From Bacteroidota bacterium (lineage in GTDB: Bacteria > Bacteroidota > Bacteroidia > Palsa-965): a stretch of 64,000 nucleotides of DNA. The notes below the pieces were generated by a model, which had not been told where the DNA came from, made no database searches, and worked only from the letters and a program-made list of their open reading frames with translations. This document shows, one piece after another, positions 31,387 through 41,476 of this stretch. The stretch spans positions 1 through 64,000 of the forward strand of contig PLYR01000125.1 of NCBI GenBank assembly GCA_003153435.1, in the 5' to 3' direction. Position 1 is the stretch's first letter, and each line of letters starts with the position of its first letter. The position numbers and the translations under genes are program-made.

Positions 31387-32526
31387 TCAATTGTGTTTCC
31401 CCTTAAAAAGAAACCCTTTGAAGACATCCATGATTCTTCCTTCATCCATTTCCCAGCAAAGTTCCTGGGCTGCAAGTTTAGTGTTTTCCTTCCATATTTT
31501 CATTTGCTCAGGATCATATAAAACTTTTTTCAATAATTCTGCCAGAGTATCTGACTTGGTATCTGTTAGGACTGCACCAATCTTATATTGTTCTATGATC
31601 TTCCTGACCTCCACAAGGTCTGAACCGATAACAGGAATCCCGGCATGGATGTAGTCGAACAACTTGTTGGGCAGGCTGTAGCGATAATTTATGTTCGAAT
31701 CTTTGTCCAAAGTGAGCCCGATATCAGCCAATCTGGTATACTGACAAAGTAGTGGAAAAGGAATCTTATCAACAAATCGCACTTTATCTTCCAGCTGGAG
31801 ATCCGCCACCATATTCTTCAGAGATGGGATTACATCCCCTGAACCGATAATAAGTAACATCGCACCTTCCATAAAACGCATTGCCCCAACCGCTTCTTCA
31901 GCTCCTCTATCGATGTTTATTCCTGCCCCCTGAAGTAAAATTATCTTTTTATCCTCCGGTAACCCGAGTTCTGCCTTTGCTAACTCTGTTGCTGGCCCCA
32001 AGGAGGATTGGCCTCTGGGCATATTACGTATCACCTGAACAGGTATTTTATATTCTTCCTGGTATATTTTTGCAATGGAGTCATTCACCGTAAACACATA
32101 TTTCATTTTCGGAAAGAGAAAACGCTCCAGTCCTTTCCAAATTTTCTTTTTCACGGAACTTTGTTGCAACTCTGGCACTTCACAGAATAATTCATGGGTA
32201 TCATAGATCAAAGGAATGCGTTTTATTCTTGAAACAAGATAGTTTGGAAATAAAGTATCAAGATCATTTGCTACCAAAACATCCACCTTTCGAAAAAGGA
32301 GTTGAAAGAAAAGCCTGATTTGGAAAAAGAAATAAAAGAGAGGCCCCTTCTCAAACAGAAGCGGCATCCGAGAAGTTTTGTATCTGCGGGGTGCAAGGGC
32401 CTGGCTCTGTTTTTGCTGCCGCCCAATGAGAAGTACGTTGAACCCCATCTCTTGTATTGTCGTGCACATTTTATGCACTCGCTGATCAGTGGACAGGTCA
32501 TTAATTACAGATGCAATTACAATCAT
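31387..32526 (-). CDS. Glycosyltransferase (group 1 family)
   Basis: ORF opens at 32535 with TTG; internal ATG at 32526 gives MIVIASVINDLSTDQRVHKM; YSLPNKLFDYIHAGIPVIGSDLVEVRKIIEQYKIG. Confidence 0.85.
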   Translation of the reverse strand: MIVIASVINDLSTDQRVHKMCTTIQEMGFNVLLIGRQQKQSQALAPRRYKTSRMPLLFEKGPLFYFFFQIRLFFQLLFRKVDVLVANDLDTLFPNYLVSRIKRIPLIYDTHELFCEVPELQQSSVKKKIWKGLERFLFPKMKYVFTVNDSIAKIYQEEYKIPVQVIRNMPRGQSSLGPATELAKAELGLPEDKKIILLQGAGINIDRGAEEAVGAMRFMEGAMLLIIGSGDVIPSLKNMVADLQLEDKVRFVDKIPFPLLCQYTRLADIGLTLDKDSNINYRYSLPNKLFDYIHAGIPVIGSDLVEVRKIIEQYKIGAVLTDTKSDTLAELLKKVLYDPEQMKIWKENTKLAAQELCWEMDEGRIMDVFKGFLFKGKHN

Positions 32527-32637
32527 ACAATGCAAGGATGAGGCTTACAAATATACACAGAGATATGAATAACTTGTTGTGTATAAAAGAGAGGGAGGAC
32601 AGCTCATTTCCCGGTATTCCTTGCTAAATTTGGTTCA

Positions 32638-33657
32638 ATGATTATCCTACGGGACCACCCCCTTTATAACCTGAATACTTTTGGCATAAAGGCCATCGCC
32701 AATTATTTTACAGAACTCACTTCCGCTGAGGAGATGAAGGAATTACTTCATCATGAATCCTACAAAACCATGCCCAAGCTAATTCTTGGCGGAGGAAGCA
32801 ATTTGCTCCTGATACAGGAAAACATAAATGGACTTGTACTGAAGAACAGTATCCATGGTATCTCCAAAGTAAAAGAAGATCGGGATTATGTATATGTTCG
32901 TGCAGGTGCAGGGGAGAGCTGGCATGGACTTGTATCCTACTGTCTTCAACACAATTATGCGGGAGTGGAAAACCTGTCGTTGATTCCAGGTAATGTAGGA
33001 GCGGCGCCCATGCAGAATATCGGAGCGTATGGCGTGGAGCTGAAAGATGTATTTTCAGAACTGGAAGCTCTAAATATTAATGACCTGAAAATGGAGATTT
33101 TCAATTCAGCTCAGTGCCGTTTTGGCTACCGGGAAAGTGTTTTCAAACATGAGTTAAAAGATAGGTACATTATCACTTCTGTTACACTAAGACTGAATAA
33201 AGTACCACGATTCAACACATCGTATGGAGCTATCACCCAGGAACTCGAATCAATGGGGGTGCAGGAAGTGTCGATCGCCGCTATCAGTGCAGCTGTATGC
33301 AATATAAGAAGGAGCAAGCTACCAGATCCTGCAAAGATTGGGAATGCTGGAAGCTTTTTCAAGAATCCAGAAGTTAAAACAGAAAAATACAATGCATTAA
33401 AATCAGTATTCCCTTCGATCGTTGGGTACCCACTTGAAAACGGAAACACAAAGCTTGCAGCAGGCTGGCTCATAGAACAATGTGGATGGAAGGGAAAAAT
33501 CATAGGTAATGCTGGAGTTCATAAACTTCAAGCCCTTGTATTGATAAACAACGGAAATGCCAGTGGGAAAGAAATCTATGAACTTTCTCGGCAGATCCTG
33601 GATTCTGTTCTTGAAAAATTTGGTGTTACGCTGGAAAGAGAGGTAAACATTTATTAG
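32638..33657 (+). CDS. murB: UDP-N-acetylenolpyruvoylglucosamine reductase
   Basis: 339 aa; LYNLNTFGIKA, LGGGSNLLL, IPGNVGAAPMQNIGAYGVE, GNAGSFFKNPEV, AAGWLIEQCGWKG. Confidence 0.96.
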   Translation: MIILRDHPLYNLNTFGIKAIANYFTELTSAEEMKELLHHESYKTMPKLILGGGSNLLLIQENINGLVLKNSIHGISKVKEDRDYVYVRAGAGESWHGLVSYCLQHNYAGVENLSLIPGNVGAAPMQNIGAYGVELKDVFSELEALNINDLKMEIFNSAQCRFGYRESVFKHELKDRYIITSVTLRLNKVPRFNTSYGAITQELESMGVQEVSIAAISAAVCNIRRSKLPDPAKIGNAGSFFKNPEVKTEKYNALKSVFPSIVGYPLENGNTKLAAGWLIEQCGWKGKIIGNAGVHKLQALVLINNGNASGKEIYELSRQILDSVLEKFGVTLEREVNIY

Positions 33658-34916
33658 GAATTCAGTTCTTCGATTACAAATCCTGCCGAACGAAGATCAT
33701 TCCAAAAGTTAGGGTAGGATTTCCGAACAACAGCTGGGTCTTTAATCTCCACAGATTTTCCCAAAATGGCTAACGGAGCAAACGACATCGCCATCCTGTG
33801 ATCCTCATAGCACTCAATCGGAGAATCTGGCACTACCCCAGCTCCTTCTGGAAGAATCTCAATAATACCATTATCTGTAATCTTTACCTCGGTTTTCATT
33901 TTCCCAAGTTCATTCTTCAGGGCAATCAGTCGGTTCGTTTCCTTAATAGTTAACGTTTCCAAACCATTGAACAGAGAAGGGATTCCGAGTGCAGCTACCA
34001 CCACCGACAAAGTCTGGGCAATGTCAGGACAATCGGAAAAATTATAAGCTAGGTTTTCCGCATTCACTTTTTCCCTGGTCAACCTGATACCTCCTTCAAT
34101 GAACTCCGTATGAACGCCAAAGAATTCAAATAGCTGAGTCACCACGGAATCACCTTGCAAGCTATGCTCTTTCAGTCCCATAATTGTAAAATCGACATGA
34201 GTAGCCAAAGCTGCGGCTGCATACCAGTATGATGCTGCGCTCCAATCTCCTTCAATTTTATATACATTACTCTCTGCTTCTTTCACAGAATATTGCTGGC
34301 TACTTACTGAAATGCAATCCTCCTGATATTGACCATAGACGTTGAAATACTCCATCATCTTCAGTGTCATATTTATATAAGGATGTGAAACTGGTCTGCC
34401 TCCGCTGAATCGGATGGTTAGGCCATGAGGCAACATAGGTACAATGAGGAGGAGCGCTGTCACAAACTGGCTGCTTATGGAAGGATCAAGTGTCGCTTCA
34501 TTTCCCTTAAGGGAGACTCCATGAATCCGAACCGGGGGAAAGCCTTCCTTTTCCGTATACTCAATCCTTGCACCTAGCTGCCTGAGGGCATCCACCAAAG
34601 GTTTTATAGGTCTTTTTTTCATCCGGTCTGAGCCCGTCAGGATCCTTTCTCCGGGAATAGACGCAAAGTAGGCGGTAAGGAAGCGGATAGTCGTTCCGGC
34701 TGGTCCAACATCATATACATCCTTGGGGTTTACTACGTCTGTTTCCAGTATCCGCTGTAAAGTCTGAGTATCTTCGGCCTCTGCCAGATTGGAGATGGTA
34801 AAATCCTCCTCACAAATGGCATGCATAATCAGTGCCCGATTACTCTCACTTTTGGACGCGGTAAGGTTTATGCTTCCTTTAAGTTCTCGCGTAGGGTGAG
34901 AAATTTTATATCTCAT
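33654..34916 (-). CDS. aroA: 3-phosphoshikimate 1-carboxyvinyltransferase (EPSP synthase)
   Basis: 420 aa; SKSESNRALIMHAI, GPAGTTIRFLTAYFAS, GDWSAASYWYAAAAL, IKETNRLIALKNELGKM, YEDHRMAMSFAPLA. Confidence 0.94.
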   Translation of the reverse strand: MRYKISHPTRELKGSINLTASKSESNRALIMHAICEEDFTISNLAEAEDTQTLQRILETDVVNPKDVYDVGPAGTTIRFLTAYFASIPGERILTGSDRMKKRPIKPLVDALRQLGARIEYTEKEGFPPVRIHGVSLKGNEATLDPSISSQFVTALLLIVPMLPHGLTIRFSGGRPVSHPYINMTLKMMEYFNVYGQYQEDCISVSSQQYSVKEAESNVYKIEGDWSAASYWYAAAALATHVDFTIMGLKEHSLQGDSVVTQLFEFFGVHTEFIEGGIRLTREKVNAENLAYNFSDCPDIAQTLSVVVAALGIPSLFNGLETLTIKETNRLIALKNELGKMKTEVKITDNGIIEILPEGAGVVPDSPIECYEDHRMAMSFAPLAILGKSVEIKDPAVVRKSYPNFWNDLRSAGFVIEELNS

Positions 34917-35172
34917 AATGAGTTTGAGGACATATTCTTGGGGCTAAGTTAATAATTCCTCCATTCAAAGTACTGAAGAAGTCGTTTTAAAGCATGAAAC
35001 AGGTTTTAAAAAACCTGAATCCTGAACTATGCTTTTCTCGCTTAATCCCTCAAATCATTTGTCTGGTTTGGGATTTTTGGTAATTTTATAAATAATAAAT
35101 CGTAGTTTTTTAGAATTTTATCCATTAACATCTGCCATTGTCTGGAAGAAGAGAGACTTTGCAAAAAAACAA

Positions 35173-36888
35173 ATGAAGACCGACTTAATCGAAAAAATGG
35201 AAGCTTTGCTTCTGACTGAAGATATTTTATCTGTATCCCATGAGGTACGCTCCATTCAGATTGCATTTGAAAATGAACTTGCAAAAGAAACAGAGGTTAC
35301 AAGACAGGAATTTACTGATAATGGTGGTAGTCCTCGCGACTTTAAACATGTGAAGCAGGCTGAAGACTTGAAACTAGAACAGCTGTTTAGCTCTTACAAG
35401 GAACAGAAAAAGGCACAGGAAAAAAAGATATTACTCGAACAATTACGCCATCAGGAAATAAAAGTTTCCATCATTGAAAAGATTAAGGCTCTTGGCGATA
35501 TTCAAACTCAGCCTGGGAAGGCCCTTAAAACTCTAAAAGATCTTCAACTACAATGGGCCCAGGCAGGAAATGTTTCTTCACATGCTTATAAAGACCTTCA
35601 GAATGAGTACAGTAAGGCTGTTGAGAAATTCTATTACAGCCTGGATATATACAAAGTACTTCAGGAGCATGATTTCAAGAAAAACCTGGAACTAAAAACT
35701 GAAATTGTTGGTAAGTTGCAGACTCTTATTCAGAATCCCCAGATCAAAGAAATAGAACGCCTTATCAAGGTCTATCGAGACGAATGGGATGAAGTAGGTC
35801 CTGTCCAGAATGAAAAATGGGAAATCCTCAAAGCACAGTGGAGGGGTGGATTGGATATTATTTACGCCAAACTAAAGGCTCATTATAAAGCTCTCGAGGA
35901 ACAAAAAGAAAGGAACCTGGCCCTAAAAGCCGAACTCCTTGCTAAAGCCAAGGAACTGGTTACAGATCTTCCAACGGATGAAGAAGGCTGGAAAAAAAAT
36001 ACGGACCAGTTACTGTCTGTTCAGAAAGAATGGAGATCGACAGGGTTTACGCAGAAGGGAAAAGGGGAAACCCTTTGGGCTGCATTCCGTGAGACCTGCG
36101 ATCAGTTTTTTGAAGCGAAGAATGTTTTTTATACTGCAATAAAAGAAAGCCGCAGCGGACTTAAAAAACAGAAACTAGATCTTATAGAAAAGGCAGAAGC
36201 TTTAAGTTCAAGCACCCTCTGGAAGGAAACATCGGATAAGATGATCCGGCTCCAGGCTGACTGGAAGAGAATTCCAAGCGCCGGATTACATGAAGAGCCC
36301 CGGCTATTTTACCGGTTCAGGAAAGCTTGTAACTTGTTCTTTGATAACAAGAAGAAACATTTCGAGGCTATAGACGCGGCTGCAGAAAACGAAAGCAAAC
36401 AAAAAGAAGAGCTCCTAACACGCTTTCAGGCCGAAAAGTTAAGCGGAGATCAGATATCAGACCGCGAAATGCTGCAAAAATACCGCACCGAATGGTTTAG
36501 CGGAGGACCCATTCCAATGAGAGACCGAAAGAGGTTGAATGACAACTTCTTTAAACACATGGAGGATTTGTACGGAAAGTTGAATGTAAATCAGGCAGAA
36601 CTTGCATTGATCTTGTTTTCGAATAAGCTCGACAGGCTTGAGCGGGAAGACCATACAGGCAACTTGCTTCAAAAGGAATTCGATTACATCAAAAAACAAG
36701 CAGAGCAAATCCATTTGGATATTCTCAAGTATGAAAACAATCTGGGCTTTTTCAAAACTACAAAAGGAGATAACCCTTTACTTAGTGAAATAAAAAATAA
36801 AATAGCTGCAGAAAAAGAAAGATTAACTCAACTCAAGGTGAAGCAAAAAATGGCGAGGGAAGTTTTAAACAGGCTCGTACAGCAATAG
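35173..36888 (+). CDS. DUF349 domain-containing coiled protein
   Basis: 571 aa; repeated W-x(n)-LW-xFR-xxCDxFF units (KGETLWAAFRETCDQFFEAKNVF; EPRLFYRFRKACNLFFDNKKKHF). Confidence 0.85.
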   Translation: MKTDLIEKMEALLLTEDILSVSHEVRSIQIAFENELAKETEVTRQEFTDNGGSPRDFKHVKQAEDLKLEQLFSSYKEQKKAQEKKILLEQLRHQEIKVSIIEKIKALGDIQTQPGKALKTLKDLQLQWAQAGNVSSHAYKDLQNEYSKAVEKFYYSLDIYKVLQEHDFKKNLELKTEIVGKLQTLIQNPQIKEIERLIKVYRDEWDEVGPVQNEKWEILKAQWRGGLDIIYAKLKAHYKALEEQKERNLALKAELLAKAKELVTDLPTDEEGWKKNTDQLLSVQKEWRSTGFTQKGKGETLWAAFRETCDQFFEAKNVFYTAIKESRSGLKKQKLDLIEKAEALSSSTLWKETSDKMIRLQADWKRIPSAGLHEEPRLFYRFRKACNLFFDNKKKHFEAIDAAAENESKQKEELLTRFQAEKLSGDQISDREMLQKYRTEWFSGGPIPMRDRKRLNDNFFKHMEDLYGKLNVNQAELALILFSNKLDRLEREDHTGNLLQKEFDYIKKQAEQIHLDILKYENNLGFFKTTKGDNPLLSEIKNKIAAEKERLTQLKVKQKMAREVLNRLVQQ

Positions 36889-36909
36889 CCCCAATTGTTT
36901 AACTTTTAC

Positions 36910-38001
36910 TCAGTTCCAGGATTGATAATCCCTGTAAAATTTAAGGGCTTCTTTAATCATGTAGGTATCAACAGTACAATTCACTTCGCAGGATCCAATA
37001 GCTTTTAATAGCGTAAAATTCAATTCTTCTCCAACATTCTTTTTATCATGCATCATAAGCTCCAGGAGTCTGTGATCGGCCATTGGCTCTAGGTCTTTGT
37101 AGCCGAAGCGCTCCATAATAAAATTACTGATCGATTTCAGGTCTTTATGAGAAAGCCCTGTCTTAAGATGGGAGAGATAAGCTTCCGTAATCATGCCGAT
37201 TGCCACTGCTTCTCCATGTAAAAGTTTCTGTGAAGGACTTTCGAGGTAAAAACTCTCGATGGCATGTCCAATAGTATGCCCGAAATTAAGCGCTTTTCTC
37301 AATCCTTTTTCATAAGGGTCAGCCTGAACGATACTGTTTTTAACGCGGATGGAGTACTCGATCATCTTCTGCCATACCGCTCCATCTGCTACATTCGTGT
37401 TGCGTACAAAATCCCAGTATGATGCGTCAGCAATCAGAGCATGCTTTACAACTTCAGCAAAACCGCTCATCATCTCTCTGCGGCTTAAAGTCTTCAGGAA
37501 ATCAGGATAGATGAATACGGCTTTCGGGCTGCTGAACACACCAATTTCATTCTTAAGGTGATCCAGATCTACGCCAACTTTCCCTCCAATGGATGCGTCA
37601 ACCTGAGAGAGTAAAGTGGTAGGTACATTTACAAAGGGAATCCCCCTTTTGAATGTGGATGCGACAAAGCCACCCATATCTCCAATTACTCCTCCTCCTA
37701 GGTTAATCAGGAGTGATTGGCGATCAGCTCCCATCTCCCCCAGGGTTTTCCAGAGGCGGGTACAGACCTCTATGCTCTTGCTTGCCTCCCCGCTTTCAAT
37801 CTCCAACACCTGAATTTCTTTGAATCGATCCACGAATGAGGAGACAATCGGCAGGCAATGTTCAGCAGTAAACTCATCTACGAGTGCAAAAAGACGGCTA
37901 TTGCAGAATTTGGGCTCCTGCAGGAAGGCATTCAGTTCCAGGATTGAACCCTTTCCGATAAATATATCATACCCGGTAGATTGAATGATTGAACTGCCCA
38001 T
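36910..38001 (-). CDS. aroB: 3-dehydroquinate synthase
   Basis: 363 aa; LINLGGGVIGDMGGFVASTFKRGIPFVNVPTTLLSQVDASIGGKVGVD; LNFGHTIGHAIE; LLHGEAVAIGM. Confidence 0.97.
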   Translation of the reverse strand: MGSSIIQSTGYDIFIGKGSILELNAFLQEPKFCNSRLFALVDEFTAEHCLPIVSSFVDRFKEIQVLEIESGEASKSIEVCTRLWKTLGEMGADRQSLLINLGGGVIGDMGGFVASTFKRGIPFVNVPTTLLSQVDASIGGKVGVDLDHLKNEIGVFSSPKAVFIYPDFLKTLSRREMMSGFAEVVKHALIADASYWDFVRNTNVADGAVWQKMIEYSIRVKNSIVQADPYEKGLRKALNFGHTIGHAIESFYLESPSQKLLHGEAVAIGMITEAYLSHLKTGLSHKDLKSISNFIMERFGYKDLEPMADHRLLELMMHDKKNVGEELNFTLLKAIGSCEVNCTVDTYMIKEALKFYRDYQSWN

Positions 38002-38113
38002 AGTTTAACAAAGGAACGAAAATTTAATACTCCGAAAAAGAAGGCCATCTGTTTCTTTCCGTTTTACGCATATTCGGGCTAAACCATATCTTTGTGACTT
38101 TAAAATTTAATGA

Positions 38114-39283
38114 ATGATGGTTTCTTTCAACAATACTGAGATTGCCTTTTCCGGAAAATCCCTTAAAGACCTGAATCGCTCTTATTGGCTGTTCAAAATG
38201 GTGAGCAATCCAAACCTTGTTGGTTTTGGAAAAACCATGACCGATTTTGCCATCAGAACCCACTTGCCTATTACAGGACTGATTAAGGCAACTATTTTCC
38301 GTCAGTTCGTGGGTGGCGAAGATATCAAGGAATGTATCCACACCATTGAATCACTGGGTGAGTACAAGATCGGCACCATCCTTGATTATTCAGTTGAGGG
38401 AGCAGAAACAGAGCAGGCTTTTGATTCATGCACGAAGGAAACGCTTGAAACGATTCAACTGGCCCGGACGAATAAACATATTCCATTTTGTGTTTTCAAG
38501 GTTACAGGCCTTGCCCGTTTTGATTTACTGGAAAAGGTCAGTTTGGGGTCTCTGCTCACCGAAGAGGAAAGACTTGAATATGATAGGGTAAAAAAACGGG
38601 TTTTTGAAATCTGTGCAACTGCATTCGATGCCGATGTGCGCATCTTCATTGATGCAGAAGAGAGCTGGATTCAATTGGCCGTTGACAACCTTGCTACTTC
38701 CATGATGGAGAAGTTCAACAAAAAAAGGCCGATTGTCTATAATACTTTTCAGCTCTACCGTAAGGACAGGCTGGGGTTCTTGAAATGGTCCTTTGAAGAA
38801 GCTGAAAAAAATGGATATCAACTGGGTGCTAAACTCGTCAGAGGCGCCTATATGGAAAAAGAAGAAACACATGCTGCTGAGAGGAATTATCCTAACCCCA
38901 TCCAGGGCAGCAAGAATGAAACCGACAAGGATTACAATGCAGCCCTTGAATTTTGCGTTAAACATATAGACTCAATAGGGCTTTGCGCCGGCACTCACAA
39001 TGAAGAGAGCTCCATGTTCCTCGTGAATCTCATGGAAAAAATGAATATACAGAGGGACCATCCTAATATCTGTTTTTCACAGCTCTTCGGGATGAGTGAC
39101 CACATAAGTTTCAACCTGGCCAAAGCTGGTTATCATGTAGCCAAATATGTTCCTTACGGGCCAGTCAGAGAGGTCCTTCCCTACCTCATAAGGAGAGCGC
39201 AGGAAAACACCTCTGTAAAAGGACAGACTGGCAGGGAGCTATCTTTGATCATCAAAGAAAAGGAAAGAAGAAAAACCAGATAG
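38114..39283 (+). CDS. Proline dehydrogenase
   Basis: 389 aa; YNTFQLYRKDRLGFL, GAKLVRGAYMEKE, CAGTHNEESS, QLFGMSDHISFNLAKAGYHVAKYVPYGPVREVLPYLIRRAQEN. Confidence 0.94.
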   Translation: MMVSFNNTEIAFSGKSLKDLNRSYWLFKMVSNPNLVGFGKTMTDFAIRTHLPITGLIKATIFRQFVGGEDIKECIHTIESLGEYKIGTILDYSVEGAETEQAFDSCTKETLETIQLARTNKHIPFCVFKVTGLARFDLLEKVSLGSLLTEEERLEYDRVKKRVFEICATAFDADVRIFIDAEESWIQLAVDNLATSMMEKFNKKRPIVYNTFQLYRKDRLGFLKWSFEEAEKNGYQLGAKLVRGAYMEKEETHAAERNYPNPIQGSKNETDKDYNAALEFCVKHIDSIGLCAGTHNEESSMFLVNLMEKMNIQRDHPNICFSQLFGMSDHISFNLAKAGYHVAKYVPYGPVREVLPYLIRRAQENTSVKGQTGRELSLIIKEKERRKTR

Positions 39284-39302
39284 GAATTCCGGCTTTATAG
39301 GT

Positions 39303-39716
39303 TTATTTGCAGTTACAGGTATCCTTCGGATTACCTGGTTCTAAACATGAGAGAATGTCTGTTTGCGTTGGACTGGCAGCACAGAGTATGCTTAGTTTAA
39401 GCCCTTTGGGAGTTTTACCTTCCATAACATATTTCGGAACTGGTTTTGCGTGTACATCACTCTTACCAAACATCACCTCTCCGTTTTTAATGACAAATTT
39501 AAGATCCTGAGCGGATATACCCCTGCATAACATCCAACGAGCCGTGCTTGCAGAGGGCACTTGCTTATTCGTATCCAGTTGCATAATCACCCTTTTAGAG
39601 GGCAACCAGGAGGTAAGGGCATCATCCGGGCGGTCTTTCATCAATCCAAACCAGACGATGATTGCGCCCAACGAAAAACCAAATAAATACAGGATAATTC
39701 TTCTTCCGAAATTCAC
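39303..39716 (-). CDS. Small membrane-anchored protein, possibly DUF4258-like
   Basis: 137 aa; N-terminal TM; ARWMLCRGISAQDLKFVIKNGEVMFGKSDVHAKPVPKYVMEGKTPKGLKLSILCA. Confidence 0.55.
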   Translation of the reverse strand: MNFGRRIILYLFGFSLGAIIVWFGLMKDRPDDALTSWLPSKRVIMQLDTNKQVPSASTARWMLCRGISAQDLKFVIKNGEVMFGKSDVHAKPVPKYVMEGKTPKGLKLSILCAASPTQTDILSCLEPGNPKDTCNCK

Positions 39717-39736
39717 TGGGTCGTTTTAAATCGTAA

Positions 39737-40954
39737 TCAGATTGCTGCCATGAGCAGATCTATATCTGTATAAGGCAGGCGGAAACAATCGGCCAGGTAT
39801 TTGTTGGTAAGAGATCCATAATAAAGATAAACGCCAAAGCGCACACCCAAATCGCTTTTCAGCATTTTATCCACTCCACCCTCTTCTCCTATATTAAGGA
39901 GAATTGGAGCAAAAATGGTACTGAAAGCATAACTGGCGGTACGTGCTACCCTCGAAGCTATATTTGGAACACAATAATGAATCACGCCATGTTTGCGAAA
40001 CACGGGGTTTGTATGATTGGTGACTTCAGAAGTTTCAAAGCAACCACCCTGATCTATACTCACATCTACAATGACAGACCCTACCTTCATTTCGCTGACC
40101 ATTTCTTCTGTAACCACACAAGGAGTCCGTCCCTGAGGTACTCGTATTGCACCGATCACCACATCCGCTGTTTTCAAATGCTTCGCAAGTACACGAGGCT
40201 GGATGATGGAAGTGAAGACACGGGTTCCAATAGCACTTTGCATCCGTCGGAGCCGGTAAACAGAATTGTCAAATACTTTAACGGAAGCACCCAGTCCAAG
40301 TGCAGCCCTGGTTGCAAATTCACCTACAGTACCTGCGCCTAGGATAACAACCTCCGTTGGAGAGATACCTGAAATTCCGCCAAGGATTGACCCCTGACCA
40401 TTATTAGCATTACTTAAATATTCCGCGGCAATAAGTATGGAAGTACCCCCGGCTATTTCGCCCATTGAACGGATAACAGGAAAAATCCCGTCTTCATCTT
40501 TGATCCAGTCAAATGCAATAGCGGTAATCCGTTTCGACATCAGTTCTTTCACAAAATTTTCGGGCTGAACGGTAAGCTGTAATGCGGAGAGTAAAGTCTG
40601 TTTAGGTTGCATCATCTCTATTTCCTGAAGGGAAGGAGGAGCAACTTTTAATATAAGATCAGCTTTGTAAACTTCCTGTGCACTGGTAGCTATCTGAGCC
40701 CCTGCCTCACTATAATCATGGTCTTGAAAATTTGCCATTTTACCGGCATTCGTTTCAACTACTACCTCGTGTCCGGCATTCACCAGCAGGGCCACGGCAT
40801 CAGGTACGAGGCCCACCCGGTTTTCCTGAAATGAAATCTCTTTGGGAATCCCAATGAATAATTTACCTTTTTTACGTTTAACTTCAAGCATTTCTTCCTG
40901 AGGGAGGAATGCGCTCTTAGCCAAGGTCGCCATCAATGATGTGGATCTGCTCAT
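39737..40954 (-). CDS. ald: Alanine dehydrogenase
   Basis: 405 aa; IGIPKEISFQENRVGLVPDAVALLVNAGHEVVVE; VVILGAGTVGEFATRAALGLGASVKVFDN; VDVSIDQGGCFETSEVTNHTNPVF. Confidence 0.93.
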   Translation of the reverse strand: MSRSTSLMATLAKSAFLPQEEMLEVKRKKGKLFIGIPKEISFQENRVGLVPDAVALLVNAGHEVVVETNAGKMANFQDHDYSEAGAQIATSAQEVYKADLILKVAPPSLQEIEMMQPKQTLLSALQLTVQPENFVKELMSKRITAIAFDWIKDEDGIFPVIRSMGEIAGGTSILIAAEYLSNANNGQGSILGGISGISPTEVVILGAGTVGEFATRAALGLGASVKVFDNSVYRLRRMQSAIGTRVFTSIIQPRVLAKHLKTADVVIGAIRVPQGRTPCVVTEEMVSEMKVGSVIVDVSIDQGGCFETSEVTNHTNPVFRKHGVIHYCVPNIASRVARTASYAFSTIFAPILLNIGEEGGVDKMLKSDLGVRFGVYLYYGSLTNKYLADCFRLPYTDIDLLMAAI

Positions 40955-41014
40955 ATACGGAGGGAAGCGGGGTGTTTCGTATCTGCCACACGCTAGCAGG
41001 CAAATATCGGAATT

Positions 41015-41455
41015 TTAGGTGGAAATAGGAAATGAAATGATCCTTTCTCCCTCTTTCACCGATAGGATAATCTCTATGTGGTCATTGGGCAGGAAAGAGC
41101 TTACTTTTTCGGCCCATTCAATGAAGCAATATGCACCAGAATCCAGATATTCTTCGAAACCCATATCAAGAGCTTCCTGTTGATTCTTGATCCTGTAAAA
41201 ATCAAAATGAAAAAGCCTAACCCCTTCCCTACCCTGGTATTCATTCACAAGAGCATAAGTAGGGCTTCCTGTTTTGTCTTCTACACCCAAGTTTTCACAT
41301 AGAATCTTTATAAAGGTTGTTTTCCCGCTTCCCATAGGGCCCGTAAAAGCAAAAACTCTGGCTTTGGGGTTCTCCTTCAGGATTATTGCTGCTACTCCGG
41401 GAAGTTCAGAAAGCTGGTTTATAGAAATAGATTTAGTCACTTTGATCATACCCAT
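41015..41455 (-). CDS. tsaE: tRNA threonylcarbamoyladenosine biosynthesis ATPase TsaE
   Basis: 146 aa; FTGPMGSGKTTFIKILCENLGV, SPTYALVNEYQG, LFHFDFYRIKNQQEALDMGFEEYLDSGAYCFIEWAEK. Confidence 0.95.
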   Translation of the reverse strand: MGMIKVTKSISINQLSELPGVAAIILKENPKARVFAFTGPMGSGKTTFIKILCENLGVEDKTGSPTYALVNEYQGREGVRLFHFDFYRIKNQQEALDMGFEEYLDSGAYCFIEWAEKVSSFLPNDHIEIILSVKEGERIISFPIST

Positions 41456-41476
41456 TTACATTTTGAACAGTCCTTC

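Noticed and set aside
35000-35017. Hairpin CAGGTTTTAAAAAACCTG
   Set aside because: Sits between divergent genes (aroA and DUF349 gene) with no T-run; likely chance in AT-rich DNA.
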